From: Astrothelium macrocarpum
Taxonomy: Eukaryota; Ascomycota; Dothideomycetes; Trypetheliales; Trypetheliaceae
Length of the DNA stretch: 64,000 nt
Direction: 5' to 3'
Assembly: GCA_021030915.1 (NCBI GenBank)
Contig: JAGEMR010000019.1
Location: forward strand, 62,001 to 126,000
The position numbers were made by a program, and so were the translations under genes. The notes beneath the pieces are model-generated. The model saw only the letters and a list, made by a program, of their open reading frames with translations. It ran no database searches and was not told the origin of the DNA. Positions 45,918-57,163 of this stretch are shown piece after piece; the stretch's first letter is position 1, and every line of letters starts with the position of its first letter.

Positions 45918-48787
45918 TTACAAGTCTGCTGGACCATTTTTTGAATAATTGTCGCTACGTTTTATGATCCCAATTGGTGGCATAAAGTGGTGTCCAATGC
46001 CTACATTATCCTGCGATCTCAATTTGCCAGTCGGCCAGACTCCATTGTATGCCATGGTTCTCTTTGGCAACTGTCGATCTTGCTCTATTGCCATACGCAA
46101 CTCGCGGTCGAATCGTGTCTCCCTGTCATAGTCAAAGGCTCTCTTCGTATTAAGGTCTTTGCTCTTGTGTTTGTCCTCCATTACCCCATCATCGATCGTG
46201 ATACTTGAGACTTTGCAGTCCGACTTCTCGTCCGTCATGCATGTGAACCACAGAAGGTAGAAGTAACCCTTTCCAGCAATTTCTGGAACTTCCTGCTTGC
46301 ATATGGCATGCCATAGTTCCGAGAGCGCCCAAATCAAGTCTGTCTCCTCATCCTTAATGTACTTGGCGTCGTTCCATTTGTCGGCGTCCTCTTCTTCAAG
46401 TTCCAGCTCATCCAATTCGACGAGCTCACCTTTAAGAATCCTGTCGACCAAATCCTTCCGTTTGGCCGCACGCATAGCTTGGCTCATGTGTACCGATGGG
46501 ATCCCCTCAATCTGCGTCAAGCGTTAGAAAAAAAATCGTATGCTTGGCTTCAAAACAGGCTAGTGTACCAAATGAGCGAGCTTGGGAAAATTTTTCTTGG
46601 CTTCTTTGGCCCATTCCTTGATCTCTTCTGTTCTTGGATCAGCTCTAATTGTGAAATGGATCAATTTAGCATTTACTGTTTATGAGGAACTCTTACCATC
46701 TGTCAGCGCATCTGTCGCTACTTTCAGAGATGCATTTACACTCTCATCTAAATTACTATACTTCTCCTCTTCCACGGTCTGATCCTCGATTTTCTTCGAG
46801 CCTTTGCTCTTCTCATCTCCTTTGCCTTTCGTCAATCTATCCACATTGCCATCGTCCTCCTTTTCTTCTTCCATCATACTTTCTTTACCAGCTTTCTTTT
46901 TGGCAACTTGCTTCTTCATAGTCTCTTTAATGAAATCTTGCAGGCCAGCGAAACAATCTAGCACTGAGAAGAAACCCTTGAGGTTGTTTGCACGCGCTTC
47001 ATGCACATTTTGCAACTTCTCATTGCGGGACAGATTCAAGATCCTACCCCACGGTTTCTTCAGATTCATCCAGTATGGTGTTCTAGTGGTCCAAAGCTGG
47101 CAGTAGGTGTGTTCTGTGGAGAGACGCCGTTGCTCGAAGTAGTGGAAGAGATAGAATAGGACGTCCCAACCTATGACCAATCGTAAGCACAATGCTAACT
47201 TAAAGATAGCATTAAATCTTACAAGGGTGCTCATACTGATCTCCGGGAGTGACCAAAACCTTCTCCGGCTTGATAGTATCAATGACGAGCTCTGTTTTCT
47301 CTCTACCTTTCTTCGTGTCCCAAGTAGGCAAGTTCTCGCCGGACGATCCGTGGTGGTCAAGCTTCATACATTTAATGCTGCCTTTTATAATTTGCTCATC
47401 CAACATCCATTTGAGAACGTCGCGCTCGACCTTTGGATTGCCGTCCCCGCCAGTGAAATAAGATGCCCGATCCTGATCTCGCCAGAGTAAGACTGCTAGG
47501 ATCGAAGTCTCATTCTTTGTTGGCTCTCCTTCACGAGACCCATTGGCAATGCTGAAACCATCTGCGCCAACCACAACGAATACTGGTCGGCTGCTCTAAG
47601 TGTGAGTAGAGATATCACGTGCTCAGCATATGTCAACACTTACTCCCCAGTGGCAACGGTTGTTTGCTGCGATCGATCTTCGGCATTTTTTTGGATCTTG
47701 AGAACGATTTCGCGACGCGGTTCCGAGATCTTTGGAGGTATGTTATCTCGTGGCGCGTCTCGTATAATGGTGAAAGGTCCAGGTTTGCCCGTACTGGGGC
47801 TGTGCAAAGGGTGCACGACATCATCCGAAATTACGACTTTTCCAGCCTTATCTTTTTTTCCTTCTTCTTCGACCTGCACTCCAGCTTTTACATTGCTCTT
47901 TTTCCTTGCACGCTTAGATTCTTGCGCCTGATGGAAAAATTTCTTCGAACAATCCAGGATCTTTTCATCCGAGAAGAGATCTACGCCGAGCAGCGCAGCG
48001 CCCATGTTTTTAGCTTCCATCTCAAGTCCAATCTTATTAAGCGATTCCTAGTCTTGGTTAGTATCGTTATTGCAGATAGCTGGATGATGAAGATGAATAT
48101 AAGTACCAGTGACTCCAGTAGAGAGTAGTCATGCTCGCTCGTAGGTGGTGTAGCTCCGCACTTCAACTTCAGAGTCTTGCCGAAGAATCGTCGATGCCCG
48201 TGATTTCTACTCAGCTTTTTTTCCTTCCCTAAAGACATTTTCATCTCCGGCTTTTCACGAGAACGCGACTTGGGGTCATCTTTATTGGTTGAGATCTCTG
48301 CATTGCCATTTTCATGCTCCTCCGGATGATCGTGATAGTCATCTCGATGACCTTGCTCAGAGCTCTGGGGGTTTGATCCCATGATGTGGTGTAGAGCTGT
48401 ATCAATAGTGCGACTCAATTCATTGTCAAGCTGTTCAACCTGTTGAAGTTTGAAGAAGTCTATCATGCCAGCATAATGGTCTTTGTCCCAATGCGTCACA
48501 ACCCAGGAATCGAAAGTCCATGTTGGATCGAGCTTGTCATAAATGGATAAGAGGATAGCGTCAATCAGTTCTAGTGACCTGAGAATCATCTCATGGGCTT
48601 TTTTCCCTCCAGAGTCCTTGCCACCATCCATGATGAAGGCTGCGCGAACCTGACCATCTTCCAAGAGAATGTGCACACTACAATCACCAACTGGAACTGG
48701 TATCTGGAAGTTCTCCACGGTCCAACGATCCATTGTCCTGTTGGAGCTGGCATGAAATTTGAATTGCCATCTACTCGGCTGAGTCAT
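45918..48787 (-). CDS. ComEC/Rec2-type metallo-beta-lactamase-fold protein
   Basis: Exons on the minus strand are 48787-48107, 48047-47644, 47593-47223, 47170-46697, 46642-46569 and 46511-45918 (865 residues, phases consistent). The first exon has SWVVTHWDKDHYAGM (His99, Asp101, Asp103, His104), the HxDxDH metal motif in the form THxDxDH. The third has YFTGGDGNPKVERDVLKWML, KLDHHGSSGE, and KPEKVLVTPGDQYEHPC. This order (metal motif, TGGD, HHGS, then a Pro-Gly..HP end) is that of the DNA-uptake protein ComEC's periplasmic hydrolase domain. A charged insert separates the halves. The C-terminal 390 residues are helical, Lys/Glu-rich and unfamiliar. Two acceptors fall at TTAGAG rather than TTAG to keep frame. 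No signal peptide or membrane span is seen. It is probably a nuclease or phosphodiesterase-like hydrolase; the substrate is unknown. Confidence 0.8.
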
Positions 48788-49094
48788 GTCATGTGAGCAC
48801 AAAGCTGCGTCGCATAGATAAGGTGTAAGCTATTGAAGTTGTGTGCTGAGCCCAGCGTGTGAAAGGCGTAGATTTGAGGTCTAAGTGCTCAGAGAGCAGA
48901 TGAAATGCTAATATACATATGGAGCTATAGCAGATCTTGTCACGGAAGGTCCCCCATGTGTCGACAAAACGGAGATAAATGGAGATACGATCCGGATCGA
49001 CCCGGATCGACTCGAATTGCTCAGGGCAAGCTCAGTTTCACTCAGCCACCGCCTAGCCAGGGTCCCTGATTCGTTTACAAGCTATGTACATTCT

Positions 49095-49165
49095 ACCGCC
49101 ATTTTCGGTAGCGTATGCCACCCTTTTCGTAGGGCATTGTCATCGATAGTTGACCTGTATAATGC
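49095..49165 (+). repeat. Dispersed palindromic repeat, copy B
   Basis: It contains ATTTTCGG then GTAGCGTATGCCACC, CCTTTTCGTAGGG and CATTGTCATCGATAGTTGA, aligning along its length with copy A (roughly 70 percent by eye). Confidence 0.55.
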
Positions 49166-49859
49166 AAAATCCATCACCACTGGCGACAGTACAGAAGCGG
49201 TTCGTATCATCCAGGTAATCACTACATAGCTTTACGATTGAACATATCCAATGTCTGATGCTAAGGGACTACCAGGTCTCGATATCGTATATTTAGGTCT
49301 ACCATATGCGCTTGCAGCTTGAATATTCGCGATCCATTTGGTTCAACAGTCTCCACGAGTAGCATGATGCGAAACGTTGCCAAGAATCTTAGGTCCCTGA
49401 GCGTCCAGCAAGTCAAAGCAAGCGTTTCTTTGGCTTGCAGTCCAGCTGAAGAAAGATTTAGGTATGCTTTCAGCTACTCCTGAAATCATATGGCGCGGTC
49501 GCGACCGATCAGGCCCTTCATAGGAAAAATTCCAGGACAAGTGACGGTCCAGTCAAAATACAAGCGGGGTAGTGGGGTGCATGCCGATAAGACTCAAACA
49601 GACTATATAGATATGCATTTAGTGAAAAGCAAGCATGTCATCACACCACTGCGCCGTCCCTCAATGTCGAAGATTCATCATTGCCTCTATAGGCGGATAA
49701 TAACGTCTATATGGCCTAATCGCTTATCTGCTGGACGTCTGGAGGCGAACATCATATGCGAGACTGCTAGCACCTTGCAAGCCCCCGTTGTCTCGTCATT
49801 TCTCTTACCTTCTGCGCGGTATATTTGTCGAATGGCCAATAGCCTTATGTGCTTTCGTT

Positions 49860-50069
49860 CCGTTCCACAAGAATTTGACCAATCCGTAGATCGAATAGTT
49901 CTGGAATCGCGCCATTTCAGAAGACAGAGCTGAGAGACCATGACAGCCTTCCACTGATATCATACCATCCCACAAGAATCTGGCCAATTCGTAGATCGAA
50001 CAGCTCTGGAACCACGCCATTTCAGAAGAGAGAGCTGAGAGATTGTGGCAGCCTTTCACTGATATGCGG
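49860..50069. repeat. Two-copy 105-bp tandem duplication
   Basis: The motifs CCACAAGAA, GTAGATCGAA, GCCATTTCAGAAGA and GAGCTGAGAGA recur exactly 105 bp apart. The copies differ at about one base in eight. The period is a multiple of three and a minus frame stays open across both, but I see no gene there. Confidence 0.85.
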
Positions 50070-50440
50070 GCTCAGCGAGTTATAGTACATTCAATCGACG
50101 CAAACGCCGGGGCAAAACTACTGTTCTTGGGCCCGGATTCAGCCATTTTCGGGGCCTGGACATATATGCAAATGCAATGGAACAACCAATTCTGCAATGC
50201 ACGAGTCTTCCATAATGAGCAAAGACGCCACTCAGCAGAGTAAAAGAATGTTCTCCAGATATGGCTATCGAACACGACTCTTGACGCTCGTCTACTGTCT
50301 ATATTTCAAATCAAGACAAATTGCTCAAAGGTATAAATACTTTCTAAATTTCTCGTTCTCTTCTCTGGATGATCACACATTGAGAATTTACTAGACCACT
50401 TACATAATCGTTTCTAACCCCTCCAGACTTCCAAACAAGA

Positions 50441-51455
50441 ATGGCAGCAGAAGGTTATCGATTGGGAAACATTCCTGATGTACCTGATGCAAGGGACTTC
50501 CCGCTCTTCTCATCAAGCCCGTCTTCTATAGACACAGTCTCTGGAGCCGCTTTTAATAAAACATTCATCTTGGAAGATCTCCCTCCGATATATGATCAAC
50601 GCCAGATTGGTAGCTGTACCGCCAATGCAGTGGCTGCGGCCTTACGATATGCCTACAAGCGCAGCACAGGCAAGAAGTATGAGGAATTCGAGCCGTCCCG
50701 ACTCTTTATTTACTACAATGGCCGTGTCAATGCCGACCCAATCAACCTCCAGATCGCTGGTTTTGACGTCAAACCCAACGCTCAGATAACGGATACAGGA
50801 TCGCGTCTTCGCACAGCAATCTATAGTCTTCTTGTGCAGGGTGTCTGTCTCGAGAAGCTTTGGCCCTATGGAGACCCTTCCAGTACCAAGAAATTTCATC
50901 TCTTCAACAATACGGATGATCCGTCCAGCCCATGTGAGCCAAAGGATTGGAGCGCTGTAAATTTCCAAGCCAAGCCCTCAAGTCATCCTGTGAACCCATC
51001 AGGACAAACAGACATTATTCCAAGAGCTATCAGCTATTATCGCATTTTCGACCCTGCATTGATCCCGTCAGCGGACAACTGGGCCAACGTGAATAAGCCC
51101 GTCCGTGAAGCTGCTTGAGAATTGCCTCCTCTCGGGCTTCCATTTCATTTTCGGGTGCCAGCTATTCGAACATGCTGGCCTAAATGAGGGGGAAATTGAC
51201 AATGGTGGCGTATTCCGCGAACCGCCAACAGGAAAGGCAGTAACAATTGGCGCTCATGCGATGATGGCAGTGGGATTTGACTCTGGCAAACAATTGTTCC
51301 TGATCCAAAACTCTTGGGGTGAAAGCTGGCCCCTAAATTGCTATGAAAAGATGAACGGGCGCTTTTGGATGCCATACAAATGGTTTGAAGGCTTTGTAAA
51401 CGAGCAACCAGTTACTTGGGATTTCTGGGTTATCAAGAGTTTTGACTCCAAGTAA
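50441..51455 (+). pseudogene. Papain-family (C1) cysteine peptidase with a frameshift
   Basis: The first frame, 50441-51118, starts MAAEGYRLGNIPDVPDARDF and contains YDQRQIGSCTANAVAAALRY, the catalytic Cys region (Cys59) with its upstream Gln. The next frame, from about 51105 to 51455, gives LLENCLLSGFHFIFG, then TIGAHAMMAVGFDSGKQLFL with the catalytic His, then IQNSWGESW (Asn) and GRFWMPYKWF. The frames meet within about 15 bases near 51100-51118. No intron is possible there, so one extra base must break the gene (or is a sequence error). The domain is otherwise complete and of the prosegment-less kind common in bacteria. No signal peptide. It lies between the ComEC-like hydrolase and the TPR-subtilase. 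Confidence 0.82.
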
Positions 51456-52122
51456 TTTTTGTTGTAGCGTCTATTGCTACAACAGATGATGACCATTGGC
51501 AACGATGATACGGTTTGCGTTAATGATAGAATCGAAGTTTAACCCTTGCATTGCTGCTTCAAGTCCCACACTATCGTCTTACATTCAAAGTACAGTATAT
51601 TCGAGCAAGACATCTCGTCTTCTTGTATGTGGCTGCTTATTGTTCAGTGGTCGATAGAGGTGGAAAGATAGTTCGAACGTGGTTGTCGTCTATCGAGTGT
51701 AAAGTGACCTCGAGGAATTGAAGGGCTTTACGTTTTCCACAGAATGAAAGTTTGGTATTGGTTTTAGTACTTGCTGGCGTTTGAAGGTCATAGACGTAGC
51801 GCAAGCGATAGAGGTGGAGCTTGAAAGTTGGCGGCGCGCGAGGTTTTTGTTGGAGGATGATCTATGGAGAGGACGGGTTAGACAATATTCCCGATTTATT
51901 CGATTATTTTCTGTTAGATTCGCATAGTCCCTGTGAACAAGCGACTTTATGCGTCTACGGATTCGCAGGGGCCTGAAAATGGGTCCCCCCCAAATTGCCG
52001 CCCACAGACTTAGCCACAAGTAGAAAACCAAGAATTAGGGAGGGGCATTGGAGGAATTTATCATGTTTGAACAGATTGTTGTCCCTTACTTGGCCTTGGA
52101 CGGCTGTTTTCCTAAGCTGAGT
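51456..52122. other. Convergent intergenic region
   Basis: It lies between the 3' ends of the cysteine peptidase and the TPR-subtilase. Only a short unrecognised minus frame (51690-52031) is present. Confidence 0.45.
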
Positions 52123-54462
52123 CTATGTTGGCAACAGCTTCGCCAATTCGAGCATAACGGAATCTCTGGCAGAAAAGGGCGTTCCCTTGGCCTGGTTTAT
52201 ATCGAAAAGCTTCCAAGGTAGAATCCATTCACCCAAGACCAGGGAGTCCAAGATGGTTGTCATGCCATCCAAGGTCTTCAACCGCCTCCGGATCCTCTCT
52301 AAACGTTCGGCTGGAACGAATTGGAAGGGCCTTTCCGAATACGCAAACTCAAGTATGAGAGCTGCAATCGCTGCGGCATAAGGTGTTGCAATCGATGAGC
52401 CCGACTGGCGCCGCTCTTTGCCTTGGTTGAGGTGCTCTGGCCACGCAGCTTTTACCTGTTCTCCGAGCGCATTGTAGTTTATTTGTCTGCGAGGGTCGAA
52501 GGGATTATAATCCGATACTGTACCACTTCCCTTAGCGGAGCCAATCGAGAAGACAGTCGACAACTTTGCCGGAAAGGCTATGGGGACCGTCTTTGTCGAT
52601 CCATCATTGGAGGCTGCGGCAAAGAAAAGAATGTTATTGTCGGCAACGGCAGCCTTGTTAATCGTTGTCGTTATGTCGTCGTCTTGTTCCACGCCGATGG
52701 ACATGGTAATAATGTCGACCTTCCATTGATCCCGAGCCCACTTAATGGCCTAGAGACGATTAGCATACGGCATATGTATACGATGCACGAGAGGACGGTA
52801 CCTCAAGGACGTTCGACGACATGAAATTTTTATCCTTGAAATCCCGTACGACTCGTGCTATGAATACATGTGCCGACGGGGCAACTTTGAGGACTACCGC
52901 CGCGATATGGGTGCCATGACCGCATTCGTCTTCATTGTCTTTACCACCTTCAACCCAGCTCTTCCTCTCCTTGATTCGCGATTTATACGTTTTTTTCATG
53001 TCCGGATGAGACATGTCAATTCCAGTGTCCAGAATGGCAACCTTGACTCTCTTGCCATGGGTAGGCCTCCCTTTCTCATCTCGGCGGCCTTCATCCAATA
53101 GCTTTTGGGTAAAGTTTTCGAGATCCATAAACCGGGCGTCTGCGCTTAGAGCACTATGTAAGGTGTCAGCCAGGGTCTGTAGCACTTGAAAATGTCGAGT
53201 GTGATGAGGCAGAATGGTTATCCTACTTACTCTGGATGGTCATCACTGCCATTCCTTGCATCAAAGAGTCTAGGATATGCATTACTGGCGGGGTGAGGCG
53301 ACTTTGGCCGTGTAGAAGCCGCATTTGAGCTGACGAGTCTGGTTGAGCTCCTAGACCTCGGGCTCGACTTCCGTGACGAGGTTTTATTTAAGTCGTGATC
53401 GGATCGTGATTTTCGCACTTCTTTCGGCTTTGCATCAGGACTGTCGACATTGCCCTTTGGCCTCTCGGAGCCGCTAGGCATTTCCTTATTTGCTGTAGGC
53501 TCTACAATCTTTGGAATTTGTTTTGGTGGCCTGACTGGAATAGGTTTTATGATAGCCGGATTATTGACCGAGTCTGCGGAGCTCCCCTTGCCTACCAGAG
53601 ACTCCGATGGTGATCGTTTTCGTTCCTGGTCTCCTTTCGATGAGGGAGGTGGCGATTTTGCTTTCTTTGGGGGTTCTGAAGGTTTTGCGTGGAGCTTTGC
53701 AGAATGCGGCGAAGGGCTTGCTTTCTTTCGGTCTTTAGATTCAAGGTCCTTTTGAGCCGCGATACAGTCTTCAAGCCACTGCTCACTATCAGAGTCATCG
53801 TCATCGTCAAGTTCGCCTTGAGACGCCTTTTTCTTCCTAATTTCTACGTTCTTCTTGAACAGAACCCCGGCTTCTTCGTACTTTTTGAGATAGAACAAGT
53901 TACATGCCAAGTTCTTACGACTATTGCAAGTCTCTTCGTCTTCGACTCCTGGCTTTTGCTCCCTTTGCTGAAGGGTCAGTCTGTCTAACTGAACGGCTTC
54001 ATCAAATTTGTCAATTTTAGAAAGGCAATCGGCTAACTCGTACTGTGTGAGTACGGTATCGCTGTTTCTCCGTCCTTTTGGTAAAATTTGACTTCTGTAC
54101 CGAAGATTGCTCCGATGGAGCTCGATGGCCTTTCTGTACTCTCCCAATTCGGATAGTGTACATGCCAAGTTGTGGCGTGTCATAAGCACATCCGGCGATG
54201 ATTTCCAGTCTGTTTGAGCCTCTCTTAGTTTGACAAGCGCCTCGAAGATGTTTTTGGATTCTTCGTATCGACCAGCCACATGAAGCGCTATGCCTAACTC
54301 ATCCTTGGCCTGTAAAGCCATCTCTTTACCATTTTGCAAGCGCTCCGCTTTATCTACTATAGCCTCATAGAGCTGAATTGCGTGATCAAGATCGCCTTGA
54401 TCCAGGAGCTTCTGAGCTTTTTGATGGTTGGCCTCAAGCTCCCGCTCCATACAATTTGCCAT
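52123..54462 (-). CDS. TPR-repeat / subtilisin-like (S8) serine protease fusion
   Basis: Exons on the minus strand are 54462-53231, 53153-52802 and 52749-52123 (736 residues). Residues about 10-240 form tetratricopeptide-like repeats (KAQKLLDQGDLDHAIQLYEA, ALHVAGRYEESKNIFEALVK, ACTLSELGEYRKAIELH, CLSKIDKFDEAVQLD, NLFYLKKYEEAGVLFKK). Residues about 245-410 are a Ser/Pro/Lys-rich linker. The C-terminal 325 residues are a complete subtilase domain: VAILDTGIDMSHPDM (Asp453), DECGHGTHIAAVV (His490), FAAASNDGS, and SGSSIATPYAAA (Ser647). No signal peptide is present, so it is cytosolic. Cytosolic S8 domains joined to repeat domains are a hallmark of fungal cell-death regulators such as HET-Q2, though those usually include an NB-ARC domain, absent here. 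ATG 54462 is chosen because the frame further upstream has no ATG. Confidence 0.92.
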
Positions 54463-55389
54463 CCTGTAGGATGCGGAAAACCAAGCCAATACTGGATAAA
54501 CGATCGACTGCTTGCAGAAATCGGCTTCTTGAGGCTGACTGCAGGATTGTCCAGACTTTGCTGACTAAGTGCATATCCATTGGCGCACTGACCATGCCCT
54601 CTTCTTTACAATACGACAACTCCTGCTCTTCATCTGCGCCGAGCTCTTGTTTACCGCTCACTACACGCATTGGTATTCGCAAAGATTTTGATCACCTAAA
54701 GTATACGCAAGAAAATCTGACATGTGTTATCGGAGAGCCAATCTCCTTCAATCTAAATAGGGCCCTCGTTGTATTGCGCGTCTTAACTTTGTCAGGACTA
54801 CACTATATCACTTGTACTCTTGGGCAGCAGGCAAACAAATCGCAGCACAGGTGCATCATGTTTTGCCCGACTTTTACGACTGTACATGTGAACATGCTGT
54901 GATTGGTTGCATTATTGGGATCGACATGCGTGGCGCTCTCCGTCCTTGTCGTCGTGCTCCCACAGCAAGAGATGACGAGGTCTCCGAAGGGTAGAGCTGT
55001 GGAGGACTCTGCATGATATGAATGTAGACGGTTTGAAGTTATATGCACTAAAATTGGACGAATTTGCAGAAATCTAGCGTTGTGGATTGGCCGGCGTTCC
55101 AACTGCGCGATTGAAGAGCCTCAAAATCCTTCTAATATCTCAAGTACGTACCTTCCTATTTCGGCCTGGCCCCCAACAATCCAGCCTCGCAATAAATTCA
55201 AGCTGACCTTACGCGCGGGGTAGACCAAAATGTAGCTGATCGAGCCTTGATCGTCCCACACCGATTGCGGATTACTTATTTGCTTTTCGCAATTGAAGAT
55301 GGCTGGGTTTCGAAAACTCTCCACCTATTTTTCTTCAACCTACGCCAAACTATTGCAGATGATCACTACAATCCTCATGTCCAATTCCT
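54463..55389. other. Divergent intergenic region
   Basis: Promoter space lies between the TPR-subtilase and the single-pass membrane protein. No supported gene. Confidence 0.45.
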
Positions 55390-56586
55390 ATGCCAGTGCT
55401 TGCGCTGGCGCCGCGAGAAATCTATGTCTCAGCGTCTGTGTATCCTCCCGCAACATCTTCAGCCCACCTCGGTGTAGCGGAGCCCGCTACGACCAGCTGG
55501 ACTACACCAAGCGCTGAGACATGGTTTTCATCTGAATCGACAGTAGCCGCTCAAGCATCTACAGCTTCAGCACAACCCAATCCAAGCCGAAATGATGATG
55601 CGCTTTCGCCTGGGCAGATTGCCGCAGTGATAACATCAATCATCGGTTTCATTTTTCTTATTGCACTATTTTGGTACTTCTGCTACCCTCGACGGAGACG
55701 ATTCGATCCACATCGCGAATTTCCTAAAGGACCTCCGAGCCCTACATCACACTCGCCGCACCCAAGGCGAAGACCCACGGGCGGAGGAGGCGAACATGTT
55801 CCGCCCCATCCCCTTCCTGATCCACTACCTACAGGTCCTCATCCGGGTAACGGAGGACATCGCGGATCTCGACCGGGAGGGCGCAACTCACCTCCCGCTC
55901 TACATGGACCCGGAGGACGAAGACAGAGTTGGCAAAACCCCAACGCGCTTCCACTTCCTGAACCGGCACCAGCGCCGCCAGTGCCTGCTGGGAATCGGGG
56001 ATCGCGGCGCGGAGGAAGTCATCACAACCCCCATCCTCCCCCCGACGTATTCCCGCCAGCTCCCGCTCCATTGCCTCTAGGCCCAGGAGGACGGGGACGG
56101 GGACGCGGCGGCCAAGATCCGCCCGCTCCACCTGCGCCAGTACCTGCTCCGCCGAGACCCGGTGGCGGTCCTCCCGTAGGGCATCACGCCCAACCACTCG
56201 ATCCACCCGTTCCGCCCATTCCACCTGTGCCTGTAGACCATCTCGATGCTGAACATCCACGTGCGTCTGCCACCGCGGTCTTAAATCCACTTGTTCATCG
56301 GGCCATTGGAAAAGACGTTTCGATCATGAAGCAAGGAAAAAAAAAGTTTTTATCAAGGCCGAAGGCGAGATTAGGGGGAGGGAAGAAAATACATCAGCGG
56401 ATGAAGCGGTCGAAGCGGACAGGTGAGACGCAGTATGAATTGGGCACGGGGAGGCAGCATTATCAGCAGCATGTGCCGGCTTACTTCGAAGATCCAGTTC
56501 GGAACGTTGAGCCTGGGATGCCGGGAGGATTTCATCGGCATGAGGCTTTGAGTAGTGATGGGAGTAGTGATGGGAGTTATGCTTGA
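55390..56586 (+). CDS. Single-pass membrane protein with Pro/Gly/Arg-rich tail
   Basis: One exon encodes 398 residues. A Ser/Thr-rich N-terminal segment (about 75 residues, STVAAQASTASAQPNPS) precedes one strong membrane span, IAAVITSIIGFIFLIALFWY, then FCYPRRRR. The next 190 residues are very rich in Pro, Gly, Arg and His (for example GPGGRGRGRGGQDPPAPPAP). The tail ends in a basic patch (MKQGKKKFLSRPKARLGGGK) and a short acidic Ser/Asp end. The layout resembles fungal Mid2/Wsc-like surface sensors in outline, but no cysteine domain or signal peptide is seen, so an upstream exon may be missing. Function unknown. Its GC-rich core contrasts with the flanks. Confidence 0.6.
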   Translation: MPVLALAPREIYVSASVYPPATSSAHLGVAEPATTSWTTPSAETWFSSESTVAAQASTASAQPNPSRNDDALSPGQIAAVITSIIGFIFLIALFWYFCYPRRRRFDPHREFPKGPPSPTSHSPHPRRRPTGGGGEHVPPHPLPDPLPTGPHPGNGGHRGSRPGGRNSPPALHGPGGRRQSWQNPNALPLPEPAPAPPVPAGNRGSRRGGSHHNPHPPPDVFPPAPAPLPLGPGGRGRGRGGQDPPAPPAPVPAPPRPGGGPPVGHHAQPLDPPVPPIPPVPVDHLDAEHPRASATAVLNPLVHRAIGKDVSIMKQGKKKFLSRPKARLGGGKKIHQRMKRSKRTGETQYELGTGRQHYQQHVPAYFEDPVRNVEPGMPGGFHRHEALSSDGSSDGSYA

Positions 56587-57163
56587 AGCTACTACGACAT
56601 GCGCCAAGGTATAGAGCGTATCCAATGGTTCTTGTACCGCTGTTCAAGGAAATTGTGTTGAGATCAGATGAGCATGAAGCTTTTCGATGCATAGCAAGCT
56701 GTTCTGGTTTTCTCTTGCGCCGAAGAAAGTTCAGGATGGATGCTGTAATGATACCCCAAATGTATTGCATCTTCTTTTTAGACTTGATATTGAACGAAGA
56801 TTATAGATGTCAATAGATTCAAATTCACGGAAATTAGCAATTGGGAACGTTTGGAACATTTCTTGGCGTCTTCCATCATGTCGCGCGGTACGTGACCCTT
56901 GTGAGAGCCTACTCCAATTAGGCGTAAATCACCAAACCAAGTAGCGCCATGCTACTGTATGCATGCAGCCGGGTCGGATTTCGTCACAGTGCATGCGCCT
57001 GCAGGACCCTGCCTATTCTGTGAAGCTTTTTAAAACCCTTCTGTCCTACTCATGGCGAGGCTGTGATTTTCACGTTCAATCCTTGTTATTGAAGACCAAA
57101 ATCTCTTAGTTTCAGAAGCCTCGGAACAAGCTCTACGCCCTTTGCTCCTCTCTCATGAGATAA
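56587..57163. other. Intergenic / promoter
   Basis: No gene is present. A short run TTTTTAAAACCC and a pyrimidine-rich leader precede the start at 57164. Confidence 0.45.

Larger units (their letters stand above)
48788..50440. other. Intergenic with repeats
   Basis: No gene is supported. It holds dispersed-repeat copy B (49095-49165) and a 105-bp tandem duplication (49860-50069). Confidence 0.5.

Noticed and set aside
55661..56080. 139-codon plus frame and 153-codon minus frame in the Pro/Gly-rich gene
   Set aside because: They are alternative frames of a GC-rich low-complexity coding region. The chosen frame has the membrane span and continues beyond on both sides.
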